In this document: piece by piece, positions 1-10,920 of the stretch | Layout of the letters: the number at the start of each line of letters is the position of its first letter | Position numbering within the stretch: the first letter of the stretch is position 1 | NCBI GenBank assembly: GCA_963675555.1 | Contig: OY776674.1 | Location: 29,914,820 to 29,978,819, forward strand | Reading direction: 5' to 3' | DNA length: 64,000 nt | From: Leptura quadrifasciata | Lineage: Eukaryota; Arthropoda; Insecta; Coleoptera; Cerambycidae | Translations under genes and position numbers: made by a program | The notes under the pieces: model-generated | Seen by the model: only the letters and a program-made list of their open reading frames with translations | What the model was told of the DNA's origin: nothing | Databases searched by the model: none

Positions 1-30
1 AAGAAATGATGAAGTCGTAAAACTACATTT

Positions 31-390
31 TTATGAAGAAAACTTAAATGGTAATGAATTAATACTTAATTTCTTTTTTCAAATTACGTATCAACTTTTT
101 TTTTAGAAGAAGGATATTTAAATATATTACAAGATTTAGATAATGAATATTTGAACAATTTATCGCTGAACAGGCAAATATTTCATCAACACGATGGTGC
201 TCCACCACACAATAGCTTCTTAGTTAACAACTTCTTGCAAGATACTTTTCACGATACGTGGATTGCTAACAATGGACTTTTCTGTGGCCTCCTCGTTCTC
301 CTGATCTGTCTGTAATAGACTATTTTGTATGGGGAACACTAAAAGATATGGTTTATTTTAATCCAGTCACAACAATAGAAGATTGTCAGG
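31..390 (+). pseudogene. DDE transposase fragment, mariner/Tc3-like
   Basis: This is a C-terminal piece of a DDE transposase of the IS630-Tc1-mariner superfamily, of the kind that is very common in insect genomes. Read on the plus strand it gives a stretch around 'HQHDGAPPHNSFLVNNFL', whose Asp is the second catalytic acid. After one frameshift near 285-290 it continues with 'WPPRSPDLSVIDYFVWGTL', the conserved block that precedes the third acid, and then 'KDMVYFNP'. The start lies outside the window, so the element is truncated here. The frameshift and lack of an intact frame mark it as a pseudogene. A second fragment of the same family lies at about 28,900. Family-level assignment is firm; the named subfamily is uncertain. 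Confidence 0.8.
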
Positions 391-1682
391 CAAGTGCCAC
401 CATATTGAAAATATTTTAGCCGAGTTGCACCCATCTACATTAGTTTATTTACAAATTTTCAAAATTTTCATAACTTTCACAACTTTCATGAGTAGAAAAA
501 ATGTATAATAATTGCACTGCAATAAACTAGAAGTGTTTATACGGGTTTCCCGAGAGAAGTTTGTGTTGGTTCAACACCTCTCACGTCCAAACTAGAGAAG
601 ATAAATGTATGGATGCCTATGTAGACTTTTTGTAGAAAATTTAATTTCCTACAACTGCGTCTATGTGGAATTTTTTCGAGTACGAGGTCGCAGTTTCCTT
701 TTTTTTTTTTAGTTTTATGCATATTTAGATCTGTTTTATATCCATCATTCATCGTTACAGTTATTTATTCAGAATTAATTCAAATTTCTAACACCAAACA
801 CATTTCACATTTTCACAAATACCTTTAGCAGAATTTCCGCCCGCGATAAAATTATATTTTGTAAACTATTAAAGCCCGAGATATTATATACCAGTTCTTC
901 GCAACTTTGCTAACTCTATACCTATTTCCATTTGTGTTTCCTGTGTTGCGCTAACTCGATGAAATACGGAAGCGGGGTTCCGCTACAAAGAAGTCGCTAA
1001 GAAAAAAGTGCAAGAATACTTACTTCCAAACAAGTATGACGGCTATAAATACTAGAAGTCCAAGTAGAACGGAGCACAAAACTATCACAGCCGATGTTTG
1101 GAAAGATGGACTACTGCGGTAGCTTGCGTCGATCAGCTGAAACAATAAACAGTCTAAAACATCTGCAGTCATAATTTGTATTTATTTGTTTCCATAAACT
1201 CATGCGATTTTCAGGAATTAGATTAAAAATTTTCAGTCGGCGATACGTTCAAAGCAGATGATGATAAATCTGCGGTGCCCGCCCTCAAACGTGTATTAAC
1301 TGACAGATGAGTTTGATATACTGGTTGGGTTGAGTGAAATTGGAAAAAACTCGTTATTTCGCGCAGTAAACAAAAATTCCTGAATTACTCGTAACCAGCA
1401 ACATTGCACATATATTTTATTTCTAACGGAAAGCAAGCGATTGAGTTGATGAAACTCAAATTTAGGAATAATCTAATTGACACAACGAAATTTAGCTTAC
1501 TCTTCACATATAAAGTCTCTTAGTTTAGTTACTGCATACATATTGATATGATTTTCATTTGTACTTAAGCTAAAAAACACATTCAGGTCAATTTGAGTTG
1601 TATATTGTGAATAAGATGCATTTTATTCTGAGTGGAGAGTTGCATGCATGTTTTCTGTTTTCTTTTATTTGTTCTGTGTGTT
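391..1682. other. Unassigned AT-rich DNA
   Basis: No convincing coding frame, repeat or RNA was found here. Open frames are short and low in complexity. The stretch from 541 to 700 has the look of an old interspersed repeat but has no second copy that I could match in the window. Confidence 0.4.
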
Positions 1683-1899
1683 ACCGAGTTGGTAGCAGTG
1701 GACTAGATGAGGTTGTGTGAGAGATAACACGGCTAGTTGCTGTACCACTCCTGAGTTCGAGTCTCAGCTGCGGCAGATGGCAATGCCGTAGGGAATGGTC
1801 ATTGTATAATTGTCTGTGTGTATGTGTCCTGGTTGAGTGGTAGAATAGTTAATGCGAAACTCCGCCAGGACGTTAATCTAAATAAGGCGTAAAAAAAAT
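1683..1899 (+). repeat. tRNA-derived SINE (degenerate)
   Basis: The head carries a pol III A-box-like TAGCAGTGGAC near 1692 and a B-box-like GAGTTCGAGTCTC at about 1752-1764, at roughly tRNA spacing. A GC-richer body follows ('GCGGCAGATGGCAATGCCGTA'), then a tail that ends in AAGGCG and an A run at about 1890-1898. This is the architecture of a tRNA-derived SINE. No intact tRNA fold is expected, and no target duplication was identified. It is a different family from the SINEs at 59.3 and 62.9 kb. Confidence 0.55.
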
Positions 1900-3799
1900 A
1901 GAGATATTTATAACATAATTTAATGATAAATAGAATCGGTTATTTTAAACGCACCCAATTATTGTTATACCAATTATTAAAACGTTTAAAACATCTCGAA
2001 ATGTTTACGCATTTTAGATATTCAAGTAGATACAAAATTTTTAATTAATTTGTGCAGGAAAATGATAAAAGTGAAAAAGATTCAATGTCACGTGCTGATT
2101 GAAGGAAAAGGGAAGAAGCCAATTTGTTTTGTTAAGTTTATGCCACGAGAGATTCAAGTTGGTATTTACGATTTTATTTGAGAAAAATATAAAGGAGATT
2201 GTGGAGAAATTGAAAACTGGGGTTATCAGGAGATGGAAAAATAACAACAAGAAAATTGAAAAATTGAAGAAGAGAGAAAATTTTGGTGAAAAAAGATTAT
2301 TAGAATAGAATAGAGAATAGACTGCTGTTTGATGAATTGGAGAAAAGTAGATCGAAGAAAGAAAAGCAGTTAAACAATTTTCATCAAGAAATTCGAATTT
2401 TAGGATTTTGACAAGTAGGGCGAAAGAAGAATAATAGTTATTCATTTTAGGATAAAGAAAACGATTCCTAGTGGAAAACGGTATCTCACTTAGAAGGTGA
2501 AACATCATGGGGGATAGTAACGGATGTCGTCGCAGATAAGTGACATTGTGCGGCTGGAATTAATACTACGCGGACTAAAAAGGTTGTAACAAACTATATA
2601 TAAAAGTTTATGTTCACTATTTTAGCATAAATTCAATCCATAAGTTGATAACTTGTAAATAATTAAAAATATTTTAAATTGGTAAATTTTTTACAATCAA
2701 CTTCATTTTTATAAACAAAGTACAAATTACTTTAATTTTAGAATCATAATTATTTATTTAGCTAGATAGGAAATTTTATTTTTTGTTGTATGATATATAT
2801 TTGTTATCACAATACATTGTTCAGATGATTTGAATTTGTTTTATTGCTTGTGTATTTCTATATGTGCCCTTCATCGATTCCGAACTTTCGACCTTGAGAA
2901 TTAAATTTAGAAATTATATTGTCTGGTATTTTAGCTGCATGCAGGCGAGATATCATAGCGTAAATCTTTATTTTTGTACAGAATCTATGACTGTCGTTTT
3001 TATTTTCTCACCATAATTAAGTTCTGTAGATGTAAAATGAATTTGGCAAATTTATTTTTAAATTCTCGATTCTATTAATATTAATATTATTATACTTCTT
3101 GTTCTAAATCACTGAACGATATTCAAGGTTACTAGGCACCAACGATTTATATAGTATTAGAATCGAATTTGTCTTTAAAATCTGCACACTCTTAACGAAT
3201 AGATTCATACGAAGAAAAAACATTCTTGAACATTTTTTAAAAATGTAATTTTTTAAAAAACAATGATTTTCATAAGTCTATCACCTTTAAGCAGGTACGT
3301 TAATGGGCCTACGATTAAAAAAAAGAAAAATTTATACACATTTCCTCTTTAATACTTGGTGAAGGATTTAAAGTTATACTTCGTCCGTCATTTATGACCG
3401 TTCAAATAACTTACAACGTCCGCGTTAGATGAATTCGATTTGCTCATAGACGCGCTTTATTTTCATCAACTTTGGTGAAATCACTCTCTTTTATCGTAAA
3501 GATATTCGATTTTGAATTTTTCAGACATTTTTGGTGTTTTCTTAATTTTTTTCAGGATACCGAATAGACCTTTGAATATCGTATAGATTTAGATTTCTTA
3601 TGAAGTTCATTGTAAATCAGCCCGTATTTTTGTTATTTAGATTGACTAGTACGCGATATATTACGCAGGTAAGTAGAAAACTCGTGTAAGGGTATCAGAA
3701 AAGTGCATAGGGCTGCACCCACTTTTTGGAGAAAATATTTTTTTTGCAATCCGGAAGTAAAATACATAAGAATCGTCAATAAAATTTCCCCTGGAAAGT
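1900..3799. other. Mostly unassigned; short charged reading frame
   Basis: Most of this stretch shows nothing recognisable. At 2099-2308 the plus strand holds a 69-codon frame rich in Lys, Glu and Asn, with a heptad-like run resembling coiled-coil ORF1 proteins of retroelements. It is interrupted on both sides. I do not assign it. The opposite strand is open for 155 codons only because the plus strand is purine-rich. Confidence 0.3.
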
Positions 3800-4121
3800 T
3801 ATCGCCGAAACAAATCATTCACTCAATTCTACTGTGCTATAACTCCTAAAAGTCTTCTATTCGATTTACACGAGCCAAATTCACACCGAGTTTATAAGAA
3901 CTTGATATTTTCTTTTCGAAAAAGTGTTTTCCGTTGGTCTGTATTAAATTTCAAATAGTTTTTTCACGCCACACAAGGTCAATCGTTTATTCAAGTCGTT
4001 TTGCAATTTTTGACATTTACTGTAATTTTTAACCTTAATGAATATCTTTAAATCGTTTACAAATAATGGTGCTTTGCATCCCAATTCGGTTAATATTTCA
4101 TTCATGACAATCAAAATTATA

Positions 4122-4547
4122 GTCCTCACCAGAATCATCAGGATAAAATAAAAATTTTAAAAATGACTAATCTATTGTCGAGATTTTGCCGGAGGCGCCG
4201 TTGTTATTATTTACTAAAAAAACACGCTTTAATAGCAAACCGAACTAAAAGGTAAACAAATAATTTTTAAATATTAAGATTTTGTTCAATTCATTTTATT
4301 GTAAATAACGTGGGGTGCTTGATATCAATTGTTATAAATATTTTATTGGTAGTTATTGATAAAAGTAGAATTATAAAAATATAGTAAAAAGCACCCCACG
4401 CTTTTTACAATAAAATGAATTGAACAGAAGTTGAATAAAGCGTGTTTTTTTAGTAAATAATAACACCGGCGCCTCCGGCAAAATCTCGACAATAGATTAG
4501 TCATTTTTAAAATTTTTTTATTTTATCCTGATGATTCTGGTGAGGAC
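4122..4547. mobile_element. Foldback MITE with long inverted arms
   Basis: The left arm (4122-4321) begins GTCCTCACCAGAATCATC, and its reverse complement recurs at 4389-4547, which ends in the matching GGTGAGGAC. Several long blocks match, including the GGAGGCGCCG region, the run ending in AAAACACGCTTT, and the inner block that ends in GTGGGGTGCTT. The centre is a short AT-rich loop. There is no coding capacity. It is a non-autonomous DNA element that can fold almost completely on itself, and it is inserted in an older RT remnant. The family is not recognised. Confidence 0.85.
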
Positions 4548-4789
4548 ATTAGGACAAAGTTGTCAAATTATTGTATTGTCATCGGTTCTTGATAAGTGTG
4601 CAAAGCTTCAGTTTAATCTGACGTTTTGAAGTGGATGAGAATCACGTTCAAAGATTCGGTTACAAACAAACAAACATACATGTGAAGCTAATAAAAGCGT
4701 GTTAAAAACGGAAGTGGACCCAGTAGAACCCCTGGGGAACTCTAGACTATGGCATTGGCATTGAATTATAATTTTCTATATTACCTACG

Positions 4790-5172
4790 TAGTCGAGCTC
4801 AGATTTACGGTGCACTCAAAAAAGGCAATACGACCTCATTAAAATACAGTTAAATTAGTCGCAAAAGTAATTGCGCCCATCAGGCATGCGCTTGAAATAT
4901 TTAGATCAGCAACTCAGTCGTTCAATTTTAACAGCGCGTTACGGTCTAGTATTTTAGGTTTAGTATTAACTCGAGTATTAATATGTACATTCTAATACAT
5001 ACGAATTTTAAGTACGGCTGTGTTTTATTTCATTCCCAAATCGCTTCTTTATAAGTTTTTAATGTGCGTCAGCTTGTTTGATGACACCATACCGCATGGT
5101 CCAACGACGATAATAATGAGCTCGTAAGATTTTTGTTGCCTTTTTTGAGTGCCCGTAAACCAAAGCTCGACT
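4790..5172. mobile_element. MITE family M, copy 1
   Basis: Terminal inverted repeats read TAGTCGAGCT...GATTTACGGTGCACTC on the left and the near-perfect reverse complement on the right, ending at 5172. The right half contains a core 'GTGCGTCAGCTTGTTTGATG' followed by a CCATACCGCATGG palindrome. The same core occurs at 19,251-19,449 (opposite orientation) and 45,091-45,305. The element encodes nothing. It interrupts the RT remnant at 3.8-5.3 kb. Confidence 0.85.
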
Positions 5173-5468
5173 ATAACAATTCTACTGCTTAAGTAACTAT
5201 GTAGCCACAGAAGGGACCCAGTTAAACCGGTCGATTTGCATTTCTGCAGTAAAATAATGCGATCTACCCGATCAAGGTTTTTCTGAAATCCATATATAGT
5301 GCCTTGCTGTATTCATCCTCCAGTAGCCTTAATAAAGCGATTACTGTACAGTGTATGTATATAGTCAAATTTGAATAAGTTGACATTCCCACTAACATTT
5401 TGTTTGGAATTATAATTTTTGAGAACGTGAATTTGAATGGAACTTTGATTATTGAACGATGTAATAAT

Positions 5469-5919
5469 TACTCCAGTGGTAAAGTAACGCAAACAAAATT
5501 TTGTCTGTCGGTCTGTCTGTCGGTGTGTTTTTGTGCGCACGTTTTACGGTTTATGATATTGACTTGAAATTTGGTACACTTAAGTAGGTATTATAACGAG
5601 ATCTGGAACTAGATATTTTGATCTAATTCCGTTGGAGGGTTCGGGGGTAAATGGGGTAAATAAGGGTAAATAGGCAAAGCAAGCAGGTAAGAATGTGATT
5701 TAGCGTTAGCGACCCCCTCTACCACCCCCACCCTATTATTAAAGGGAATAAATAATTTAATTGGGATTTGGTGTGTGTACGAGAACTAAGAGTTTTTAAA
5801 ATTTATTTGGACATTAGCCACCCCCTCTACCACCCCCACCCTATTATTAAAGGGTGTAAAATATTACATTGGGATTTAGCGTATATAAGACTTGGATACA
5901 AAATCTGGATGGGGAAGTA
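5469..5919 (+). mobile_element. Minisatellite-bearing TIR element, copy A
   Basis: This copy shares its left part with copies at 12,712-13,087 and 53,269-54,209: a GTCTGTCGGTCTGTCTGT block, then a stretch reading TTGAAATTTGGTACACT, then a GTAAATAAGGGTAAATAGG block. The right part holds two tandem monomers of about 110 bp carrying a 'CACCCTATTATTAAAGGG' motif. It ends CTGGATGGGGAAGTA, the inverted counterpart of the left terminus seen in the full copy C. The left tip is slightly deleted here. It does not encode protein. Confidence 0.75.
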
Positions 5920-6960
5920 GTGATTCATTCGCAGCGTTTTTTTAAATACTTTCTTTCGACCAATCGCTCGTTAAAGTTGGCAACGCACTTTCCGGACACC
6001 CTGTATAAGAGCTACATTTTTCAATATTATACATTTCTACTTCTTCTTAGCTTTCAATTTTTTTTCGGTTGCCATAAAATTACTGTTGATATTTTAAAAA
6101 TGTTTATATAAACTATGATAATTTGTTTAATATTAAAAATACCTGTAAAGCCGAAGAATGCGTTTAATTATCGGTATGTATGTTACGAATATTGTTTAAG
6201 GAATTTATTAGGCGGCGTTCTGGGAGCGGAGCGTTTTGGAGAAATTCAGTGCAGACGGAAAAAGCGGACAAAGGAAGGACGACAAAAAATCTCTTAAATT
6301 TAAGCTGCGGCAATAACAAACAGAGAAGATCAGACATTAGAGGTTCGAAAAGAATTCCTCGCAAGAACCCTTCCGCAAAACAAACAAAAGTAGCAAAAAG
6401 GGCACGACGACAACAAATCACAGAGACGCCGAAATACTTTCGGGGTAGTTTTTCAACTATTTCATAAAACAATGTAGCTTTCTTCAGGTGCTTTATTATT
6501 AGGTCGGCCGAGGGAAAGCCGTATTAATTTCACGACTGTAATTAAAATTATATTACGGGGAAGTTTGAACAAATGTGGCTTGATATATTTTACAAAGTAG
6601 AGTTACATTTTACTTCGAATTATAATTGCCTAATAAAGTTTTGATTTACGGACATAATTAAATTAGGGTATTTATGTTTCCGTGATTTAATTTCAATCAT
6701 AAAATTGTTACATTAAAATACACCGAGCAAAATCATTTTCCACTACAAATTAATTCATATATGTCGGCTTAATTATATTTCTATGATTCCTATTATTCTG
6801 TTCGCCCGCAAAGTTAACAGTAAAACCAGTTGATTTACTGAGTACGGCGTCTTCGGTGTCTCTATACTGTATGTATATATAGCAGTCAATTAACTGATGT
6901 GTACAAAGGCTATGCAATAGAATAATTATTTTATGGTACAAAAATATAATATCTACATAT
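5920..6960. other. Unassigned; region open on both strands at 6164-6472
   Basis: No repeat or gene is identified with confidence. From 6180 to 6467 the plus strand is open for 95 codons of strongly basic sequence, and the minus strand is open over the same span for 102 codons. The base composition is less AT-rich than the surroundings. I do not recognise either translation. A CACCCTGTATA motif at about 5997 resembles the end sequence of several insect elements. Confidence 0.3.
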
Positions 6961-7090
6961 GTTCCGAGAAGCTTCCGCGGTCGTTGGTATGAAAAATACT
7001 AGTTCTCGGGTTGAACCGCGTCCGAGTTTGTTAATGTCTCGACGTTTTGGCTCCCGTTTGGAGCCATTTGCAAGAGAAAAAAAGGGGGCC
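6961..7090 (-). mobile_element. Penelope-like element terminal fragment
   Basis: On the minus strand this reads as a GGCTCC...GGGAGCC hairpin immediately followed by AAAACGTCGAG. That matches the hairpin and CGAAACGTCG-type motif commonly found next to the end of Penelope-like element ORFs. No coding part of the element is preserved next to it. The call rests on motif recognition alone. A separate Penelope-type RT fragment lies at 19.0-19.7 kb. Confidence 0.45.
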
Positions 7091-7199
7091 AAGAATAATA
7101 TTGTTAAATAAAATAATGCTAGGAGTTCGTAGAATTGGTTCGATTCCGGGGTCCCAATCTGCCTACTCCTTAGAGCGAACTCTAGAGTTCGGTGTCAAC

Positions 7200-8790
7200 G
7201 TTATAATTAAACATGTTCATGTTGGTTTTTCTGCCAAATGTCATTGTACCAAGTATCAATGGTATTAAGGAGTCTTGAAGATTAACACAATCTTCAATTG
7301 AGTCAATCACCGAAGGCCTCCAAAATATCGTAACAAAGAAAAGTGGACCAAGTATCAACCCCTGTGGCACACCGGATCTTTGTAAGAAACTGCCAGATTT
7401 ATAACCTCGGTACTCAACAAATTGATATCGATCCTGCAGATACGATTCACTTAATTGTAGTAGCGAATAAGAAAGACCGAAGGTGACCAGTTTACTAATC
7501 AAAGTACTATGGTGTAGCTTGTCAAAAGCCTTGGCGAAATTCGTATAGATAATATCAACTTGACCACCTCTATCCAGACTTTCACAAAGAAACTATGTTT
7601 TCAATACAAGGTTTGTGACAATTGACTTACCTTTCATAAAACTATGATGATCGATAGATATTGTGCCAGAGACATGAGAAAATATTATGGAGGGTTAAAG
7701 AGTTACTTCAAAAATTTTTCCAAAGTTAATGATAATTATAGTAATTAATCTATAGTTTATTATCTCGTTCAAGTCACCTTTTTGAATACAGGGCACACAC
7801 GTGAAGATTTCCACTTCTGAAGAAAATTTGCGCTTCTTAATATTAGATGATAGATAAGTAATAATGCTTTGGCATATACAGTTGGACAATTTTTAAGGAC
7901 AATGTAAGAAATGTAGGAATAAGATCGGGACTCATGGTCATAGTGGCTTTAGTGATTTTAATGGTCTTAATTATCTCTTTCTCGATGATAACAGACAAAT
8001 TTAAGACATTTGAGTTAATCTTAGGTGCGTCGTTAAAATTATCGACGCCGGAATTGGGAGGTGTGAAGGATTTCGAGAAGAAGTAAGCAAAACTAACTAT
8101 CAGGAATTAATTGCGGATCTTCGATAATTTGATTTTCACATTTTGATGAAACGATGGATGTAGAATAATTTTTTCTTTGAATAAATCTTCAGAAGTTGTT
8201 TGGGTTGACCTGAATGTTATTTTCAATATTGGCTAAATATAACTTACTTATATGCTTTTCGATATCTGACTTAATTTCGGACCTAAACCTTCTAAATTTA
8301 TTTTCACCATCAGAGGTGCCGTGTAACTTGCATCTTTTTAGCACTTTTTCTTTTTACTTAATGTCGTGTATTATTTGACCCTTAAACCATGCGGGGTGAG
8401 AACTGGAACTTTTTTGTTTCTTAGGTACATGTAGTATTAGAAAAATATCATATAATTTGGAGAAAAATGCCATAGCCACGTCACTAAAATGTTCAACAGA
8501 TGACCAATCAGTGAGCTGCAAGTTCCTATACAATTCCACAAAGCTTGCCTTTTAAAAATTGAAGTCAAAGTTGTTTTTTGAGGAAAATTATTATAGTCAG
8601 ACTTTTGAAAGTTGGCCTGGATTAATATAGCAGGATGGTAGTTTTCCTCTTTAAGCAAAACTTCAGATGCTTTTTGAACAGAACAGTTCCTATAGCAGAA
8701 ACGAGATCAAGAATTTTACCATCTGTATTTGAAACATGATTATATTGGTTCAGTTCAAAGAACTTGTAAATTGTAAATAGCACTAACCGA
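7200..8790 (-). pseudogene. Non-LTR retrotransposon remnant (endonuclease end to RT)
   Basis: Minus-strand conceptual translation recovers the blocks of a non-LTR polyprotein in the right order. Near 8730 there is an endonuclease-end motif 'DGKILDLV'. Near 8640 there is 'KEENYHPAI'. At about 8390-8340 there is a linker 'HPAWFKGQIIHDIK'. At about 7790-7700 there is 'IQKGDLNEIINYRLITI', a degenerate form of KGDxxxxxNYRPISI. At about 7560-7505 there is 'DIIYTNFAKAFDKLHH'. At about 7380-7335 there is 'SGVPQGLILGPLFF', and then a post-motif block 'IDSIEDCVNLQDSL'. The YADD region itself appears deleted. Numerous frameshifts make it a dead copy. It is of the Jockey/CR1-like type and similar in style to the remnant at 15.1-16.3 kb. 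Confidence 0.75.
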
Positions 8791-8987
8791 ATTAGAAGTT
8801 CTGGCGTCTATCTCACAACGCACATATTCCGATCATACTGTAAACATGGTGAATCAGGGCTTACCCTTAAAAGAAAGAAGATACTACCCTTAAAATCAGA
8901 GTAAAAAAATACAAAATGCTAACATTGCTAATGTCTTAATCGTTAATAAATTTTGAAGTTATGGTGTTATTAAACACTACTTGGACA

Positions 8988-9873
8988 ATAGGGTTTTCCC
9001 ACTAATTTTATTTTAACAATTTGTGTCGTGAAAATGATATAATAAAACATTTTATTAATTTACAATAATTTACTTTTCTAATAAGAATTATTTCTAAGAA
9101 AATATCGTTAAAACAACTTGCTGATAATTTCACTGCTTTTATTTTTACGCGCCAGAATTACGTATCTACCCGGAAAACCAATGAGATTATCGATATAAAG
9201 TTTGTAATAGATTCTAACTGTGTGTTAAAGAAAGCTTTCCTCTAAAACATCTCAGAATTTCAATTTGTAATGCTTGTACTGTGATTGGTCTAAAGCAGTG
9301 GACGTGTAAATATTGGCCAATCAGAATCCAGATAAATACCGCACAAGTTATTCGTGAAACCGTCGGACATTAATATTTTGTACTGTAGTTTAGGTTTAAC
9401 CTTCACCGACATTACACATCAGATGACTAACCTAAAACGTTAAATTTATATTTTTATGTTTGTATTATTTGGAGTGAAAATATTATTTTATCAGTTTCTG
9501 GTTTATGTTTTATTAATTCTACAATCAAAATGGAATCAAGTGGAAGAGGGATATGTTAAAGGTGCCGCTGATAATTTACCTAAAGTAGAAAAGTGCTGAG
9601 TGCTGTCGATAAATAGAGGTTATGTTATGTTAACAGAGACCAAGATTAATAAACAATCTTGAACAGAGACAACCTCTGCGATTGGATTTCAGGGTGTTGA
9701 CGTCACAACGCGCCAATTTATGGCTGTTTAAAATGAACCCAATATTTTTCAAACTTCAAGTTTTTTTCTTGTTACTATTAGTAAAATTAATAAGATAATA
9801 AATATGTCATAAATCCTTTTTTTACGTGAGTTAAGTATTTCAGCAATAATTTTTTTTTCTGGGAAAACCCTAT
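8988..9873. mobile_element. TIR element of about 0.9 kb (ATAGGGTTTTCCCA ends)
   Basis: The sequence ATAGGGTTTTCCCA starts the element, and its exact reverse complement TGGGAAAACCCTAT ends it. Inside are AT-rich DNA, a CRE-like TGACGTCA (9698-9705) and a short hairpin AAGATTAATAAACAATCTT near 9647. No open frame of useful length is present, so this is a non-autonomous DNA transposon. The superfamily cannot be assigned from the TIR alone. No target duplication is obvious. Confidence 0.7.
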
Positions 9874-10920
9874 TATATGAAATACTGACTCTCGCAATCA
9901 TACGCCTGTAGCATTCCACCTTACTCTACTGTTACCATACGGGTTGCAGGCGTACCATGATAAAAAGAAATAAAGGATTACGAGATTTTTTTAGCAGACA
10001 TACGAATTACCAAATATTCCGTTAGACATGTCTTGGGTTAGAAATACACAAATCAATTGAACCATCTGTCTAACAGTCTTAATTGTTTTGAAATTAAAAA
10101 TTGAATCTGCAGATTGCTCAAACGCTAACGTAGGCCCATTAAACTGCAGTTGGAACAAACCTATTATATACAGTACGTTATAAATTTTTAAAGTCTATCG
10201 TACTGAAAAAAAAAGACAATACGCCAGTTGAAATAATTAGATTTGTAGGCTTAACCGTAACCGAGCCGTCTGATGGCAGATTTCTGACAAGCCATCGACT
10301 TTGTGGAGCTTAATTCATTAAAGCGATTGAATCTGCCGCAGATATAATCTAAAACAACTCGATTTCTGACTGAATATCGTCGCTAATCTATTGCTTGAGC
10401 TAATAACCAAACTTTCCCTGTTCAAACTAGTAGTCGGTACATCTGGGTGCCGTTTTCATCTCGTTAGTACGCAGCGCCAGCGCAACTCCCGAACTCTAAA
10501 TCATTGCAGAATTAATTACGTTTCATGCCCGTTATCAAGTAATACACAAATCACGGCCTGCACTATCTGTTACAGCTCGATTTGATTCTAATAACGAGCG
10601 TTATCAACAGATAGCGCTGCCTGTTCGATGTTCTGTTCTCTGACAGTTACAAATTCCGATTATTTATGGCTACTGATTACACGCATTAGTTGGTTTGTGT
10701 CACCGGAAAATTTAATACACAAACTGGAATTCGATTTTTTTGTTTCCGTCATCGTCGCCGTGAAATGAGCGCTGGTTCGCCATCCGGTTCCAACGTAATT
10801 CTGGGCTAATTATAATGTGTTAGAGTCGTTTAACCACCTTTAACAACTCATCGCAACATATTTAAAAATGATTTGCTGTTTATTGGCTGAAGCTGAGCTA
10901 ATACGTTTTCGAAAAAAAAA
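9874..10920. other. Unassigned unique DNA
   Basis: I see no gene, repeat or RNA here. The stretch from 10,240 to 10,860 is less AT-rich than the flanking elements and free of recognisable transposon motifs, so it may be host non-coding DNA. Confidence 0.35.

Larger units (their letters stand above)
3800..5305 (-). pseudogene. Non-LTR retrotransposon reverse transcriptase remnant, split by two MITEs
   Basis: Read on the minus strand from high to low coordinates, the conserved RT blocks appear in order but broken. At about 5300-5200 there is a degenerate 'FQKNLDRVDRIILLQK' (normally DFSKAFDRVDH). At about 4750-4720 there is 'GVPQG'. At 4118-3944 there is 'LFVNDLKIF' (normally LFADDLKIF) followed by a typical palm/thumb stretch, with further fragments down to about 3800. 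Two inverted-repeat elements at 4790-5172 and 4122-4547 lie inside it and separate the blocks. Frameshifts and stops are abundant and the catalytic Ala-Asp is already altered. The block style resembles the remnants at 7.2-8.8 and 15.1-16.3 kb (Jockey/CR1-like group), but the clade is inferred. Confidence 0.7.

Noticed and set aside
2041..2508. 155-codon minus-strand frame
   Set aside because: It is low in complexity, dominated by Phe, Leu, Ser and Asn, and exists because the plus strand is purine-rich. No domain is recognisable.
7021..7075. Hairpin followed by AAAACGTCG as a third hammerhead
   Set aside because: It has a stem-II-like hairpin, but the CTGANGA core is not conserved and there is no stem III. 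It is better explained as a Penelope end motif.
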